Positions 24,923 through 35,734 of a stretch of 64,000 nt of DNA are shown here, piece by piece. The translations under genes were made by a program, and so were the position numbers. Source of the DNA: Blasia pusilla (lineage: Eukaryota > Marchantiophyta > Marchantiopsida > Blasiales). The stretch's first letter is position 1. Every line of letters begins with the position of its first letter. The stretch lies in NCBI GenBank assembly GCA_050084515.1, contig CM114272.1, forward strand, positions 37,882,001-37,946,000, given 5' to 3'. Below the pieces are notes generated by a model that saw only the letters and a list, made by a program, of their open reading frames with translations, did not search any database and was not told the origin of the DNA.

Positions 24923-25500
24923 TCACTCTGTCAAACTACGGGGCCATGAAACCTTGCTAACTCTAACGCCAAAGCAAGTGCTATGAACTGATTTGGAATG
25001 CGAGGAACGTGAGAATGGACGTGTGTGTGAATTATGGGAAAACGTGGAAGGTGGAGGGTGAAATTCACTAGCACGGTGGTCGTTGAGGAATGCCTCCACC
25101 CGCTCGGAGTTCTCGGCAGGCTCTAAAAAGCAAGTGTTGTACACAAGGACTCCGCCTGGTTTCACTATTCTACAAGGAAATGAAGAAGGAATGCATGTCA
25201 TGACGTGGCCACGCCTGTGAGCAACTGAATTGTATCGTATTCTCTGCTGAAAAGAGTACACAGATGTCACCATCGCACAATAATGTGGCTTTTGACAGTA
25301 GCATAAAGGTAAACTGATAAGATCCCAACATTGAGCAGAGTTATTTGAGGATTTTGCACCTTAGCTTGTTCAAAACCAAAATCACTATGCCGCTGACTCG
25401 AGAAGTTAATCTTGGGGGATCGGATGCACGGAAGTGGCTTCATTCCTTGCCAGGGCAACAATTGTCAACCTCAACCTCGACGGCGAATTCTCCGCGGGTA
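24923..25500 (-). pseudogene. RsmB/NOL1-type rRNA m5C methyltransferase fragment
   Basis: On the minus strand a probable exon starting at 25169 after a pyrimidine-AG acceptor encodes IVKPGGVLVYNTCFLEPAEN, then SERVEAFLNDH. This matches the catalytic-domain end of Sun/RsmB rRNA cytosine-5 methyltransferases, where the TC dipeptide contributes the catalytic Cys. Upstream frames to 25461 (FEQAKVQNPQITLLNVG) may belong to the same gene but contain stops. Downstream the frame runs into low-similarity sequence. It is probably a captured or decayed gene fragment; the rest of the family is not found nearby. Confidence 0.5.
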
Positions 25501-27436
25501 AATAGATCCATCCAGTGCACCTAGTCATTTCTCAACATTTATAATTCACTCCCATTCTTCCGATTTGTGGCATTGCATGAGCTGACTTCCGCTGCCTTTT
25601 TTTTTTCCTCTTTTCTTCTTTTCTTCTTTTCTTCTCTCTTCTCCTCTTTTCTTCTCCTTCTCTATTATGTTCTTCAATTATGAAGCTTCTCGGATCGCAA
25701 GCAGGATCCCCAGACTCATGCTTCCTTTTTTCTCGAGGAGAGTAGAGACGAGGGGCTCCGACCATTGAGATGAGGGCCTTCCAAACGCCCCTTTTTGTCT
25801 GTAGTCGTAAGCGCTACAAAGCCTGAAGCGCAACAATCAAATCGTTCTTGTGGTCAGAGAGAGAGAGAGAGAGAGAGAGAGCGATATTTTTCGGAGGGGA
25901 GGGTGGTGTTGTGCAGGGCAAGGCACATGCACATGCACATCTCTTACTCTAGGGGACGCTCCTCTACAACGGCGAGGGCTATGATGACGGCGTGATGAAG
26001 GGGAGTTGGAAAAGTGCGTCGGATGGGAAATCTGATCCTCGAGAACGGAAGGGAAAGTGTGGTCGTGTGGAAAAGACGATCCGATCTCTTAGCTGGGAGG
26101 ATCGAATACTGGATTCTTGCGCAGCGAGGCAATGAATTGGAGTTCTTTTGCCAAAGAAAGGATAGTGTCACCACCTGAGCTTGCAATGCATAAATGTGAT
26201 GTAATGGATTGATGCGATTTTGATGAGTGAAATGCGAGGCAGGCCGTAGAAGGCAGGACATGGAACGAAGTGTGCGGGAGGTGTTTCTCAAGATGGATGG
26301 ATGGATGATGAGGGGAGAGATAGGCCACATAGTGCTCTTGAGTGTCAAACTGCTTGGAGACTTTGAATTGCGAGGTGTGTTCAGTGCAAGTCTGATTCCA
26401 TTTTTAAGATTACGGTGGGAGCTCGTGTACTTGTAGAGGCTGGCGCAGACTATTTCTTTCTGCTTGGCTCTCGACGACTTTGTCATCTCGAATCTCAACC
26501 GGCAAGCAAGATCTAAATCTTTGGCGGTTCTTTTGAGATGTCTACGTTAGGAAGACTAGTAGGCTATTCAAGTTTTGAAGCGTGGATATTGGTCTTTAGA
26601 TAAGCAATCGATGAGGGCGCTCTAGGTTGAGTCATTGGTTAGAAGACTTGAACTGCACGACTCTTAACAAATTCTCGTGGATTTCAATGACTAGGGGTCC
26701 CTCTCTGGTTACTTTTTAGGCATCCTGTTATTATTCCTTTTGTTACGTGAAGTTGTCAAATTTGTGAAAATGTATATCTTCCTCGAGGAATCCATCTTCT
26801 CGGCCGAGCGGATCATATCAGATTTTCTACGAGATCAACCCTAAAGTGCTATTATCGTTGGAGAATTTAATGTCTACTGTATGGATTGAGGCTAAACTGC
26901 TAAGGTTAGGACATTTTCATCTTACATCAACGGAAGGATGAGATTTGAGTATTTTTATTCAATAGAGTAATCGTAGAGTCTTGATGTGGAGATCAGTCTA
27001 GCCTATGCCCAAAATCGAAGTCAATCGAAAAATTTGAAGAATTTGTTCCTGACAGCAAATCCATGAAGGTTGTCTGACATGAGGGAGCTGTGAATTGATA
27101 TTTCCGATATAAGTACAGGCGATACATAGTTACTGAGTAAATTTTTTCCAGCTATCTCGTACTTGATGCGGTCAATCAAGATCGGTCAGATCTTGTGGAG
27201 TCTCATGGTGCACATGAAGCCTGTCGACAAGTGAAACTGCCCCGATTTAGCTGCTTAGAATGTGGGATGCTTTCAACCCTATTTGGTTTGTGATGGAGTT
27301 TTCCTTCTTGTTTATCTAGGTTGCACTTGGTTAGGTTGTGTATAATTAAACTCTGGTTATCGAAACACAGGGATTCAGCTTCAGCTGGTGTATCCCATTC
27401 AGCATGGTTGACGGTGAGTCTCTTTCCATGTCGCTC
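25501..27436. other. No gene supported
   Basis: This contains a polypyrimidine run (about 25595-25665) and a short (GA)n at 25857-25882. A 184-residue minus-strand frame (25944-26498) is open but Ser/Arg/Leu-rich with no recognisable domain, so I do not call it a gene. The part beyond 26500 has only short frames. Confidence 0.45.
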
Positions 27437-28130
27437 TTAAGTGTGTGATCTTTGTGCAGTTGGGAGCTGGGATTTGAAGATGATTATCTTGGTTTTCAGC
27501 AGATTGATTTCCATGCCCGACTTGTTGCAAAAGCTTGAGAGTGCATTCAGGTAGAGTTGGAGCCCGCATGCTATTCTAGACATCAAAACAATATCATCTG
27601 CATGTAGCAACAATGGGATGAGGCAGTGTGCTAGCTCGAGCGGATCTCCACTCACCTTGATCAGAGTTTATCGCCTCCAGTTTGTCGATGTAGAGTCCAA
27701 ATAGTGTATGTGAGAGGGCCTAGAGGGAGCATTCTTGTTTGACTGTCGTGTTTGAGGAGAGAGTTTCAGATCTGCCCTTCTTAGTGGCAATCTTTGCTAA
27801 TACCTTAGCATACAATACTTTGATTGCTATAAGCTGTTGTGATGGAACTCCCAACTCTTCAAGTCGTTTCCAAGAAGTGACTTGGGTACTGTTTTGAATG
27901 CCTTCTTGAAATCAACAAAATAGCAGAACAATTCTCCTGGCTTGTAGCCAATTCTGGACTTGGAAGTTTCTTCAATGAGTACTCGGAGTGTGAGAAGGTG
28001 GTTCAAGGTGCTATGTGATGTCTGAAAGCCTACTCATCCCCTGGCTCGCACCTTCATTTCATCAACCCGATCACTAAGCTTCCTTTCCAGCAGTAGCCCA
28101 TATAATTTGGCCATAAGAGAACTCACCATG
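27437..28130 (-). pseudogene. LINE (non-LTR) reverse transcriptase fragment
   Basis: The minus-strand frames carry RT motifs in order: MVSSLMAKLYGLLLERKL near 28125-28070, YFVDFKKAFKTVP (motif A, near 27925-27890) and HADDIVLMS (motif C, near 27610-27585), then FCNKSGMEINLLKTKI. Several frameshifts and stops separate them. This order is typical of plant L1-like elements. Its 5' side is cut at about 28129 by the copia terminal repeat. Confidence 0.75.
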
Positions 28131-28764
28131 ATTTTAGAATCAGAGTTTCTCTACAACCTAGCTATTACAAGCACACTTAGTGCAATAGCAACCACTCAGG
28201 TTAGATTGTAGAGGAAAGAGCTAGACAACCTGCATCACCAGATCACCTTGCATTCTCAAGCACACTTAGTGCAATAGCAACCACTCAGGTTAGCAGCAGT
28301 AGACATCTCAATAGCAACCACTCAGGTTAGTACTACTATACACCTTGTATCACAAGACTCACTGAACTCCTCAAGTCAGCAGACCTCTCAGTCTGTAAGC
28401 AGCAGCACACTCAGTGCTTAGCACACTGAACTACTAAGGTCAGAAGCACAATCCACTCAGGTAAGCAAAGCACACTCAGTGCTTCTCAATCAGCCTCAGC
28501 TCAGAGAGTTGTGTCCAGAAAGGTGTAAGAGAATGTAAATTGCAGGGCACCCTCAGAGGGTTATATACAGCCAAGAGAATGAGTTTCTAAGTTTTAGGGT
28601 TTTTAGGGTTAGGGCCTGCCGCCCATAGTAATTCTCAGAATTACTGAGGTAACTCTATGGTAACAAGAAATTACTATTTACTGTGGTAAAACACTAAGTT
28701 ACTATAGTAATTCTATCAGTTACTTTTCACTATAGTAAACTCCAAGTTACTATGTTTTACAACA
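28129..28764 (-). repeat. Ty1/copia 3' long terminal repeat
   Basis: On the minus strand it starts TGTTGTAAAACATAG right after the polypurine tract and runs to about 28129 (ending AAATCA against LINE sequence; this border is less certain). A TATA-like tatataac lies near 28562 on the minus strand. The 5' LTR is absent from the window. Confidence 0.65.
28169..28293. repeat. Direct repeats within the copia LTR
   Basis: The roughly 36-base unit aagcacacttagtgcaatag then caaccactcaggttag occurs at 28169-28204 and 28259-28293, with a partial copy near 28309-28329 and shorter cactcagg/cactcagtg echoes to 28490. This is in U5-like sequence. Confidence 0.85.
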
Positions 28765-28776
28765 CTCCCACTTAAC
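28765..28776 (-). promoter_or_regulatory. Polypurine tract of the copia element
   Basis: The minus strand reads gttaagtgggag directly before the TGTTG start of the LTR. It overlaps the end of the pol stop region at 28772. It is the expected primer site for plus-strand DNA synthesis. Confidence 0.7.
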
Positions 28777-31090
28777 TGGAGTTTAATATAAGACCCATCT
28801 TCTGAGCACATTTGTTGTGCTTTTCTCTTGACAATGCCTTTGTCAATACATCAGCTGTCATATCCTCTGTAGGACAATATTCTACTTGGACTATTTGCTC
28901 ATTTTCTTTCTCCTCTATAAATCTTCTTCTAATATTTATATGCTTAGTCCTAGGATGATGAACAGGATTCTTGAGAAGACTTATACTTCCTGTATTATCA
29001 CAATACAATACAGTTCCATCATTCTGCTTATAACAAACCTCCTCAAGCAATCTCCTCAGCCAAACTACTTCTTGAGTAGCATTTGAAGCTGCCATAAGCT
29101 CAGCTTCTGTTGTGGACAAGGCAACAGATGTTTGTTGCTTGCTGCGCCAACTGATAGCACCACCACTCAATGTAAATACATATCCACCAGTAGACCTGCT
29201 GTTGTCAGGATCATCCCCCCAACTAGCATCTGTGAAGCCAGTCAAGGTAGGAAAACATCCTTGTTTCCTGTATTCAAGATACGCATTCTTGGTACCTTTC
29301 AAGTACCGTAAGACTCTCTTTACACATCTCCAATGTGTGAGAGTAGGTTTAGACGTGTACCTGGCCAGTGCTCCCACTGCATATGAGATATCTGGCCTTG
29401 TGCAAAAAACCATGGCAAACATCAGAGAACCCACAGCACTCTGATACAAATGTTGAAGGTTTTCAACATTCTCATTCTCCTCCTGTTTGTCTGCACCTGT
29501 TTTGGCAAGTTTCACCCAGGATCCAGTGGAGTAGAAACTGGCTTTGCCTCAGCCATTCTATACCTTGTCAGCATCGCATCAATGTAGTGAGTCTGACTGA
29601 GTCTAATCCATCCTTCTGCTCTGTTCCTCTCAACTTTAGTTCCAAGGATGAACTTCACTGGGCCTATGATAGTCATAGCAAAGACTGAGCAAAGATTGTC
29701 CTTTGCTTGCTGGATTTCTTTCTTACTTTTGCCTAGCAACAGGAGGTCATCTACATAAACTGCAATAAACAATGTACCATTTTTGCAGTAAACACTCAAA
29801 TCTGCATGAGCTTTACAAAACCCCTGTTCCCTAAGGTAAGAGTCCAACTTTTCATACCAGGCTCTTGGAGCCTGTTTAAGACCATACAATGCCTTCTTCA
29901 ACAAACATGCATTGCCCCTATGTCCACCATACCCATCTGGAACATCCATGTAGATGGTTTCCTTCAGGTCTCCATTCAGAAAAGCAGTCTCACATCTAAT
30001 TGCTCCACCTCCCAATCTTCTTCAGCAGCTAGAGCTAAAAGCAACCTTATGGAACCATACCGTACTACAGGAGCAAAGGTCTCTGTATAATCAACTTCAG
30101 CTTGCTGATTGAAACCCTTTGCTACAAGACGAGCTTTGTACTTCACCACTTCATTGTTAGCTCCTCTCTTGATCTTGAAAACCCATTTGCAACCAATGGA
30201 TCTCCTCTCTTTGGGAAGATCAGTCCACTCCCATGTGCCATTCTTTGCAAGAGACTTTTCTCTTGATCGATGGCAATCTCCCACTTGCTCCAATCAGGTC
30301 TACTCATAGCCTGTGCAAGTGTTTGAGGTTCATCCTCTCCATCCATAGTAAGACAAGCTTCTTCATCCACTGAGGAGTGAGCCTGTTTCTCATGATGAAC
30401 TCCCAACCTGTCAATAGGTGTTCTCGTTCTTCCGGATCTCCTTGGCAATGTCTCTGCCACTTCTTCAGTTTGTGCATCTTCAGAGGTACCTGGTACTTCA
30501 GCAGGCTGAAAGTTGGATTCCTGATGATTCTCCTCAGTTTGGACAACTTTCTGCTTTCTCCTGACATATACCTTCAGATTTTCTGAACGGAATTCTCCAC
30601 GAGATGGTCTCGAGGTTTGATCTGCATCTCTTTCTAGATCAGTTGTTGGAGTTCCTGCATGAAAAGTAATTTGCGGTTGTGATGATGATTCACCCTCTAC
30701 TTCAGAAATTTTCTTCTGATCTCCTTCCCAGGTTTCATCAAACTGCACATCTCTACTTGTGACACACTGTCCAGTCTTTGGATTGTAGAGAACATATCCC
30801 TTCAAGCCAGTCTCATATCCTACAAAGATGAGCTTTTCAGCCTTCTTACTGAATTTTGATCTTTGCTCCTTTGGGATATGTACGTAAGCTGGACAACCAA
30901 AGACTCTCAGGTGGGAGATATCTGGCTTCTTACCACTCCAGCATTCTTCTGGATTCATCCCATTCAAAGCACTAGTAGGACTTACATTCCTCAGAAAGTT
31001 TGCAGTCTTGATTGCAGCTCCCCAAAAGCTTTTCCTGAGATTTGCATGCTGGAGCATGCTCAACGCCTTCTCTGACAGTGCTTGAGACTG
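28772..31090 (-). pseudogene. Ty1/copia pol: integrase C-terminus, RT, RNase H (three frames)
   Basis: Minus strand. Integrase C-terminal part with FWGAAIKTANFLRN and the typical LRVFGCPAYVHIPKEQRSK lies at 31063-30280. RT begins with GCKWVFKIK and YKARLVAKGFNQ (30240-30090), continues to YVDDLLL at about 29745, the RT active site, and ends near 29515. RNase H follows (28772-29515), with TTEAELMAAS and the terminal TADVLTKAL. Two frameshifts (near 30270 and 29515) and one near 30000 break the polyprotein. The gag, protease and N-terminal integrase parts are missing; the element is truncated at about 31090. It lies in the putative 12.9-kb gap of the ParB-methyltransferase gene. Confidence 0.9.
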
Positions 31091-32249
31091 GGATGGGTGT
31101 TGAGAGATGAAGAAGTGAAGTTACCATATGGGAGGGAGAGACACTCTCATATAGTATTACTGCTGACCATACATCATGTTGGTACGGAGGTTTCAAGTGT
31201 CAAGCAAGAAGCTCTTCATCACACCATCCACTTTACCTGATTGGAATCTCCAATAAACATTACTTGCCAATGCAACAGCTTTGGGCAGTGAATCTAGGCT
31301 ACTGAATGTGTTGAACAATTATGGTGTTACAAGGTTAGCAATATCAGCATATGCTCTTGCTCTGTGTATTGTGAATTTTGTGCTAGAAAGCAAGTAATGA
31401 CTAGAGGTTTCATCCCCATTGTCACTTAAGGCACAAGAGTTTTGTTGTGTTCTCATCCTGCTTTTCTTATGGTTCAAGGGGATTGTCCCTGTCCTAAACT
31501 TCAACTTAAGCCGGGTTTCCAAGCAAGGGGTTTCCCACAAATAGTTCTTGAGTTTTGCTTGTTCAGGATATAGCGTGAAGAGAGAAAGGTTGGACATTTT
31601 CATGGCTTCCTCCATGTTGTTCTGTTGTGAGCGCTTGCCCACTGCATTGGTTATCGTATCCACAAATGCTTTCTCATCTTTCTCCCACAGTTTAGGTCAT
31701 GTAGGGAGCTTGGTTGCTTGCACAATCTCTTGAATTTTTTCTGTCAAAGATTTGGCCTGTTTTACGGGTCTTCTTTGGATCCAAGTTTTCTCCATCACCT
31801 CGTTATGATAGCGATGGGGGTCCATTGTCTCCAACTACCTCTGCCATTTCAACTCATTTCACGTCTTTCCTCCAAGGGTTCTAGCTTTGCAATATCAGGT
31901 CACACATTTTCATGGTTTCCTTTGTGTTGTTCTGTTGTGAGCGTTTATCCACTGCTTTGGTTATGGTATCCACAAATGCTTTCTCATTATTATTGTACAT
32001 CCAAAACCAAAAAATTCTATGCCATCCCAATTTCCTTTTATGATTGTTGAGCTGTTTTTGTCTCTTGAAATTTCATTTCCCTGAAGATTGTATAAACTAG
32101 TCAATTTTCCATGCAATTGTCACCACCTCACAAGAGTGTAATTAGGAATGAAAGGGATGCAGATAATTTTTGGATGTACTATGTGAAAGGGATGTAGATA
32201 AACATGTAGCATTTGTTACCTTAGAGTTGGAAGTGAAGAGAGTTAGACT
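31091..32249 (-). other. Possible LINE C-terminal fragment in otherwise unassigned sequence
   Basis: The minus-strand frame 31319-31663 ends with KLKFRTGTIPLNHKKSRM, then a Cys-poor CALSDNGDETSSHYLLSST. This resembles the C-terminal tail of LINE ORF2 proteins, though the zinc ligands are degraded. Sequence 31598-31683 is repeated with changes at 31908-31990 (shared gttgttctgttgtgagcg and gtatccacaaatgctttctc). Nothing else is recognised. Confidence 0.35.
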
Positions 32250-33290
32250 GCCAAGTAATGGAAGGAGCTATAGATACCCTGAAACTCTTCCTTGTAGATG
32301 AGCACAAAGCTTTGTTCGCCCTCCAAACTGATATAAACAGATTCTGTGAGGATCTGGAAAGATCAAGAGATGCTGCAAACTCTTCAACTGAACTTGTTAA
32401 GGAGCTTCAAGGAAGGTTGCAATAGCTCAAGCAAAGTGCAGAAGATTGTCTGAAGAAGTTCCAATCCTATGTTTGTGAATTGCATCATGAACTACCAGTT
32501 GCTCATTCTCAACTTGAGAATTTGGAGATGCAAATGTAGGCTTTGTTTGAAGATTCCTCACAGTATAAAGGAAAAATGTGAGGCATTGCACGATTCAAAT
32601 GGAAGACAAGATTATCCATTAAAGGAACTAGACAATCAGAAGGAATTCAGACACACCTTTTGGAGCAAAGCAATGTCTTGGAACTACGAGAACAGGAATT
32701 GAGACTCGTGAAGGAGCAGCTTCAAAATCAGGATGAGAGGATAATAAATTTGGAGGAGAGTTTCACACGGATTCAGGCCCAGGAAGTTGAATTACAAGTC
32801 TGTAACAAGCAACTAGCCTCTGAAGAATAGTGTGACTTGATTGTGAAGTTATAGAAAATCTCATCGTATGTGTCCATGATGAACGTATTGGAAGTTGATG
32901 TGGCATAATGGAAAGAAAGAGACAAATCTGCTACTCTAGAAGGAGGATCACTCAAGGAAGATCTTCAAGCCACTTCTGACAGGGCTTTGGAAGGCTAGAG
33001 GAAAGCACAAAAACTGCAACAACACCTAGAGGATGTGCATCTGGAGGTGAAGGAGAAAACTTATATGGCCTTGCAACATCTTGCTTCAGCCGGAGATTTA
33101 TAAGTGCAGTTGAATGAATGGAAGGAGTTATCAAAAGCTGCCACTGAAGAGAAAATTAGTGTTAAAAATTGTTGGAGTCCGAGATGATCCAAATGAGATT
33201 TGAGGCGAAACAGGAACAGATCTTGGAGGTGAAAGAAATCCTTGAAAGTTCCAAGGAAAGATACAAAAGAGGAGGCAGAACAACTATATC
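32250..33290 (+). pseudogene. Decayed coiled-coil protein gene
   Basis: Plus-strand frames give a long Glu/Lys/Gln/Leu-rich protein typical of coiled coils: FALQTDINRFCEDLERSRD near 32320, KQSAEDCLKKFQSYV near 32435, ELREQELRLVKEQLQNQDER near 32690, then KEKTYMALQHLASAGDL near 33055. Interrupting stops often replace Gln (tag or taa for cag or caa), with some frameshifts. No motor or other catalytic domain is seen, so the identity is unknown. It could be a cytoskeletal or trafficking protein fragment. Confidence 0.5.
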
Positions 33291-34426
33291 AAATTGCTGC
33301 CCTCCACCAATAGGGAGGTGGAATTTTTTGAGTGGAAGTGCAAGGCTGAATCAGTGTATCAGTGTTCGTGCAGCCTGATGGCTCGCTCTCTTGCTAGCAT
33401 TTCGACAGGAATGACGCACTTAATTAGCTCCAGACACAAACTCGTAGATTTTTGTTGTTGGTAACATTGCGGTGACCATTCCTTTATGTCTGAACTCATC
33501 CTATCCTTCGATGCTTGAGGCAACATGTCTCCTCGCACTATCGTAGAATGGCTCGAGCAAGGATTGTTTTGTCAATAGAGCTTCATTAATCACATAAATG
33601 CCAAAGTAGTTTTTTAGAAATATCTACTTTTGGTATATTTGTGTATTACATAGTTGCAAATAGAATGCTTTCAGAGCTTGTTGAAGCTCTATATCTTTAG
33701 TGTATATATTAATTATTTTAAGGAAATAAATTCACATTGGCTTCACAAATTCTATTTCATGATTCAATGCAATTCATTAGAAAGTTCTCCATGTAAAAAT
33801 TTTGAGTACAATACTTTTGTAATACAATGTGCTCAATTGATATATGGTTTATTTTTTGTACTTAATGCTATTCAATTGTATTGATAAGTTATTCATCTAT
33901 TTTATATTTATGAAAATGATTTGGTAAAATAAAAACATACTTCCCATGTAGATGTAACATTTTAATTTGGTATGCATACATGGACAAAAAACACAAATAC
34001 GACGAAAGTAAAAAATAGATTCACTATGCTCTACCACTACATAATAATTGATAATAATATTTATCATTTGGCAGTATTTCCATTAAATAACCTACAAAGA
34101 TTTAAGATAAGATTACGATGCATAGCAAGTAAGAATATAATAAATCCTCTTCTTGCTTTATTTGGGAAGTTATGATACGAGAACGATATTGATTTGTGTT
34201 ACTCAATTAGTATTCAAAGTGTTTGGTTATTGTTGTATACCTATGATCATTTAGAATCCATAACATCATCATTTATGTTATCATATTCATAAACACACGC
34301 ATCATAATGATAAAGGATAGTCGTCAACTTTCTTTACTATATTGATACAATCTTTCATTAATTTAGTGTTTAAATCAACACAGTTTGAAACGATACCCAA
34401 TTAATGCAAAATATAGTGCCCCTCAG
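33291..34426. other. AT-rich stretch, no gene
   Basis: From about 33560 the sequence is strongly AT-rich with no recognisable domain. It leads into the acceptor cctcag before exon 3 at 34427. It resembles the AT-rich sequence after exon 2 (21528 onward), which supports both being parts of one interrupted intron or insertion. Confidence 0.5.
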
Positions 34427-34754
34427 TTTTGTGATGTCCCACCACTTTATGTTCAACCGTATGATGAGCATGGAACCCAGACTTTGGTAACAGAGGAAGA
34501 CTTGGAGAGTCTCGATGATTTTTGGAGGCTGAGGGACGTGGAGTTCTGGAAGGCAGTAGCAGGAACCAAGTACAAGTGGATGCAAAACTTGTACTTCATC
34601 ATCTGGGATGGCAACCACCGATTCAAGGCTTGGTCGCAGTTTGCAGCGGAGCGTCCAAACTCCCTTGAGGCTCATTCTGCGTAAGGGCGGTGGTCCTCTA
34701 TCCCTACCCGAATCACATGGCCACGGTGGAAATGGCCATGCACTCCATGAACAC
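34427..34754 (+). pseudogene. ParB-methyltransferase gene, exon 3 (ParB-like core)
   Basis: After acceptor cctcag the exon reads FCDVPPLYVQPYDEHGTQT, a Glu/Asp/Leu-rich helix, and YFIIWDGNHRFKAWSQFAAE. The GNHR, with flanking strand and helix, matches the conserved GxxR nucleotide-contact motif of ParB/sulfiredoxin-fold domains. A one-base shift near 34680 is needed before the last part (VVLYPYPNHMATVEMAMHSM). The exon ends before a consensus donor gtaagt at 34755. ParB-like domains in bacteria bind CTP or DNA, and several are fused to DNA methyltransferases as here. The fold assignment is by motif only. Confidence 0.55.
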
Positions 34755-34903
34755 GTAAGTATCCTTGACCTTTTCTTCTGGAAAATGAACCGGTTCCAAT
34801 AGCTAACATCGCTAACAATGGCTGCGGCGGATTGCGAGAGGAAGAACTTGCCGCTCGTCTTTGCAATCCGTGGAACTCTCTTGGCTCTGTATTGTGTTGG
34901 CTG

Positions 34904-35696
34904 GCAACCCGCTGGAGACCGATAAGTTGCACAATCTCAATTGCAGCAATCCCAATAGGAAAGGCATTGCAACCCGTCGGAGTCTGACGGGTTGCTGAGT
35001 CAGGAGAGGGCGTGGTTAGAGTGGGCTTCCATGCAACCCGTCGGACTCCGACGGGTTGCATTATTTTTACGTGATAAGCATTGCTTTGGGTTTCTATGCA
35101 ACCCGTCAGTCTCCGACGGATTGCAAAGCGATGCAAACCCAGACCTTTCGTACAGAACATTCAACCCGTCGGACTCCGACGGGTTGCAAAATATTCAAAC
35201 CAGCCGCTTATCAACTCCACATGCAACCCATCGGACTCCAACGGGTTGCAAAATCCTCAAACCGGGGTCTTTTAACCACATATGCAACCCGTCGGACTCC
35301 GACGGGTTGCAGAGCCAATCAAACTCGCTGTCGGCACTCTACAATTTGCAACTTGTCGGACTCTGACGGATCGCACAAGCAAGGATCTCTTGCAACCCGT
35401 CGGACTTCGACGGGTTGCGAGTGCAAAAACTATCGTCAGAATCATGAACTCAATTTGGATGGCTTTGCAACCCGTCGCTTTCCGACGGGTTGAATTTTTG
35501 AATTTACTGGACTCGAGGTGCAACCCAATAGAGTCCGATGGGTTGCAACCTAGCCCTGATGGACCCGGATGCAAACCGTGGGTTTCCGTCGGATTGTTCG
35601 GAAGAGGCTTTTGGAACAACCTGTTGGACTCCGACGGGTTGCAAATAGATTTTGTTTTGTTTGTCTACTTCCAACCCGTTGGTTTCCGACGGGTTG
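34904..35696. repeat. Palindromic interspaced array 3, fourteen units (intronic)
   Basis: Units start at 34904, 34969, 35033, 35098, 35161, 35223, 35284, 35348, 35392, 35467, 35520, 35571, 35618 and 35671. The first eight are 61-65 bases apart. Several units (35033, 35162, 35284) are perfect inverted repeats with arm GCAACCCGTCGGA and a single central base. Spacers differ from one another. Paired changes that keep arm complementarity are rare, so some units are imperfect. The array fills the intron between exons 3 and 4. Confidence 0.95.
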
Positions 35697-35734
35697 TAGT
35701 TGTAAATTTTCTTACTCTTCGTTCATGTTTGCAA

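Noticed and set aside
25944-26498. 184-residue minus-strand open frame
   Set aside because: No domain, composition rich in Ser, Arg, Leu and His, and an overlapping frame on the same strand of similar quality. It is not supported as a gene.
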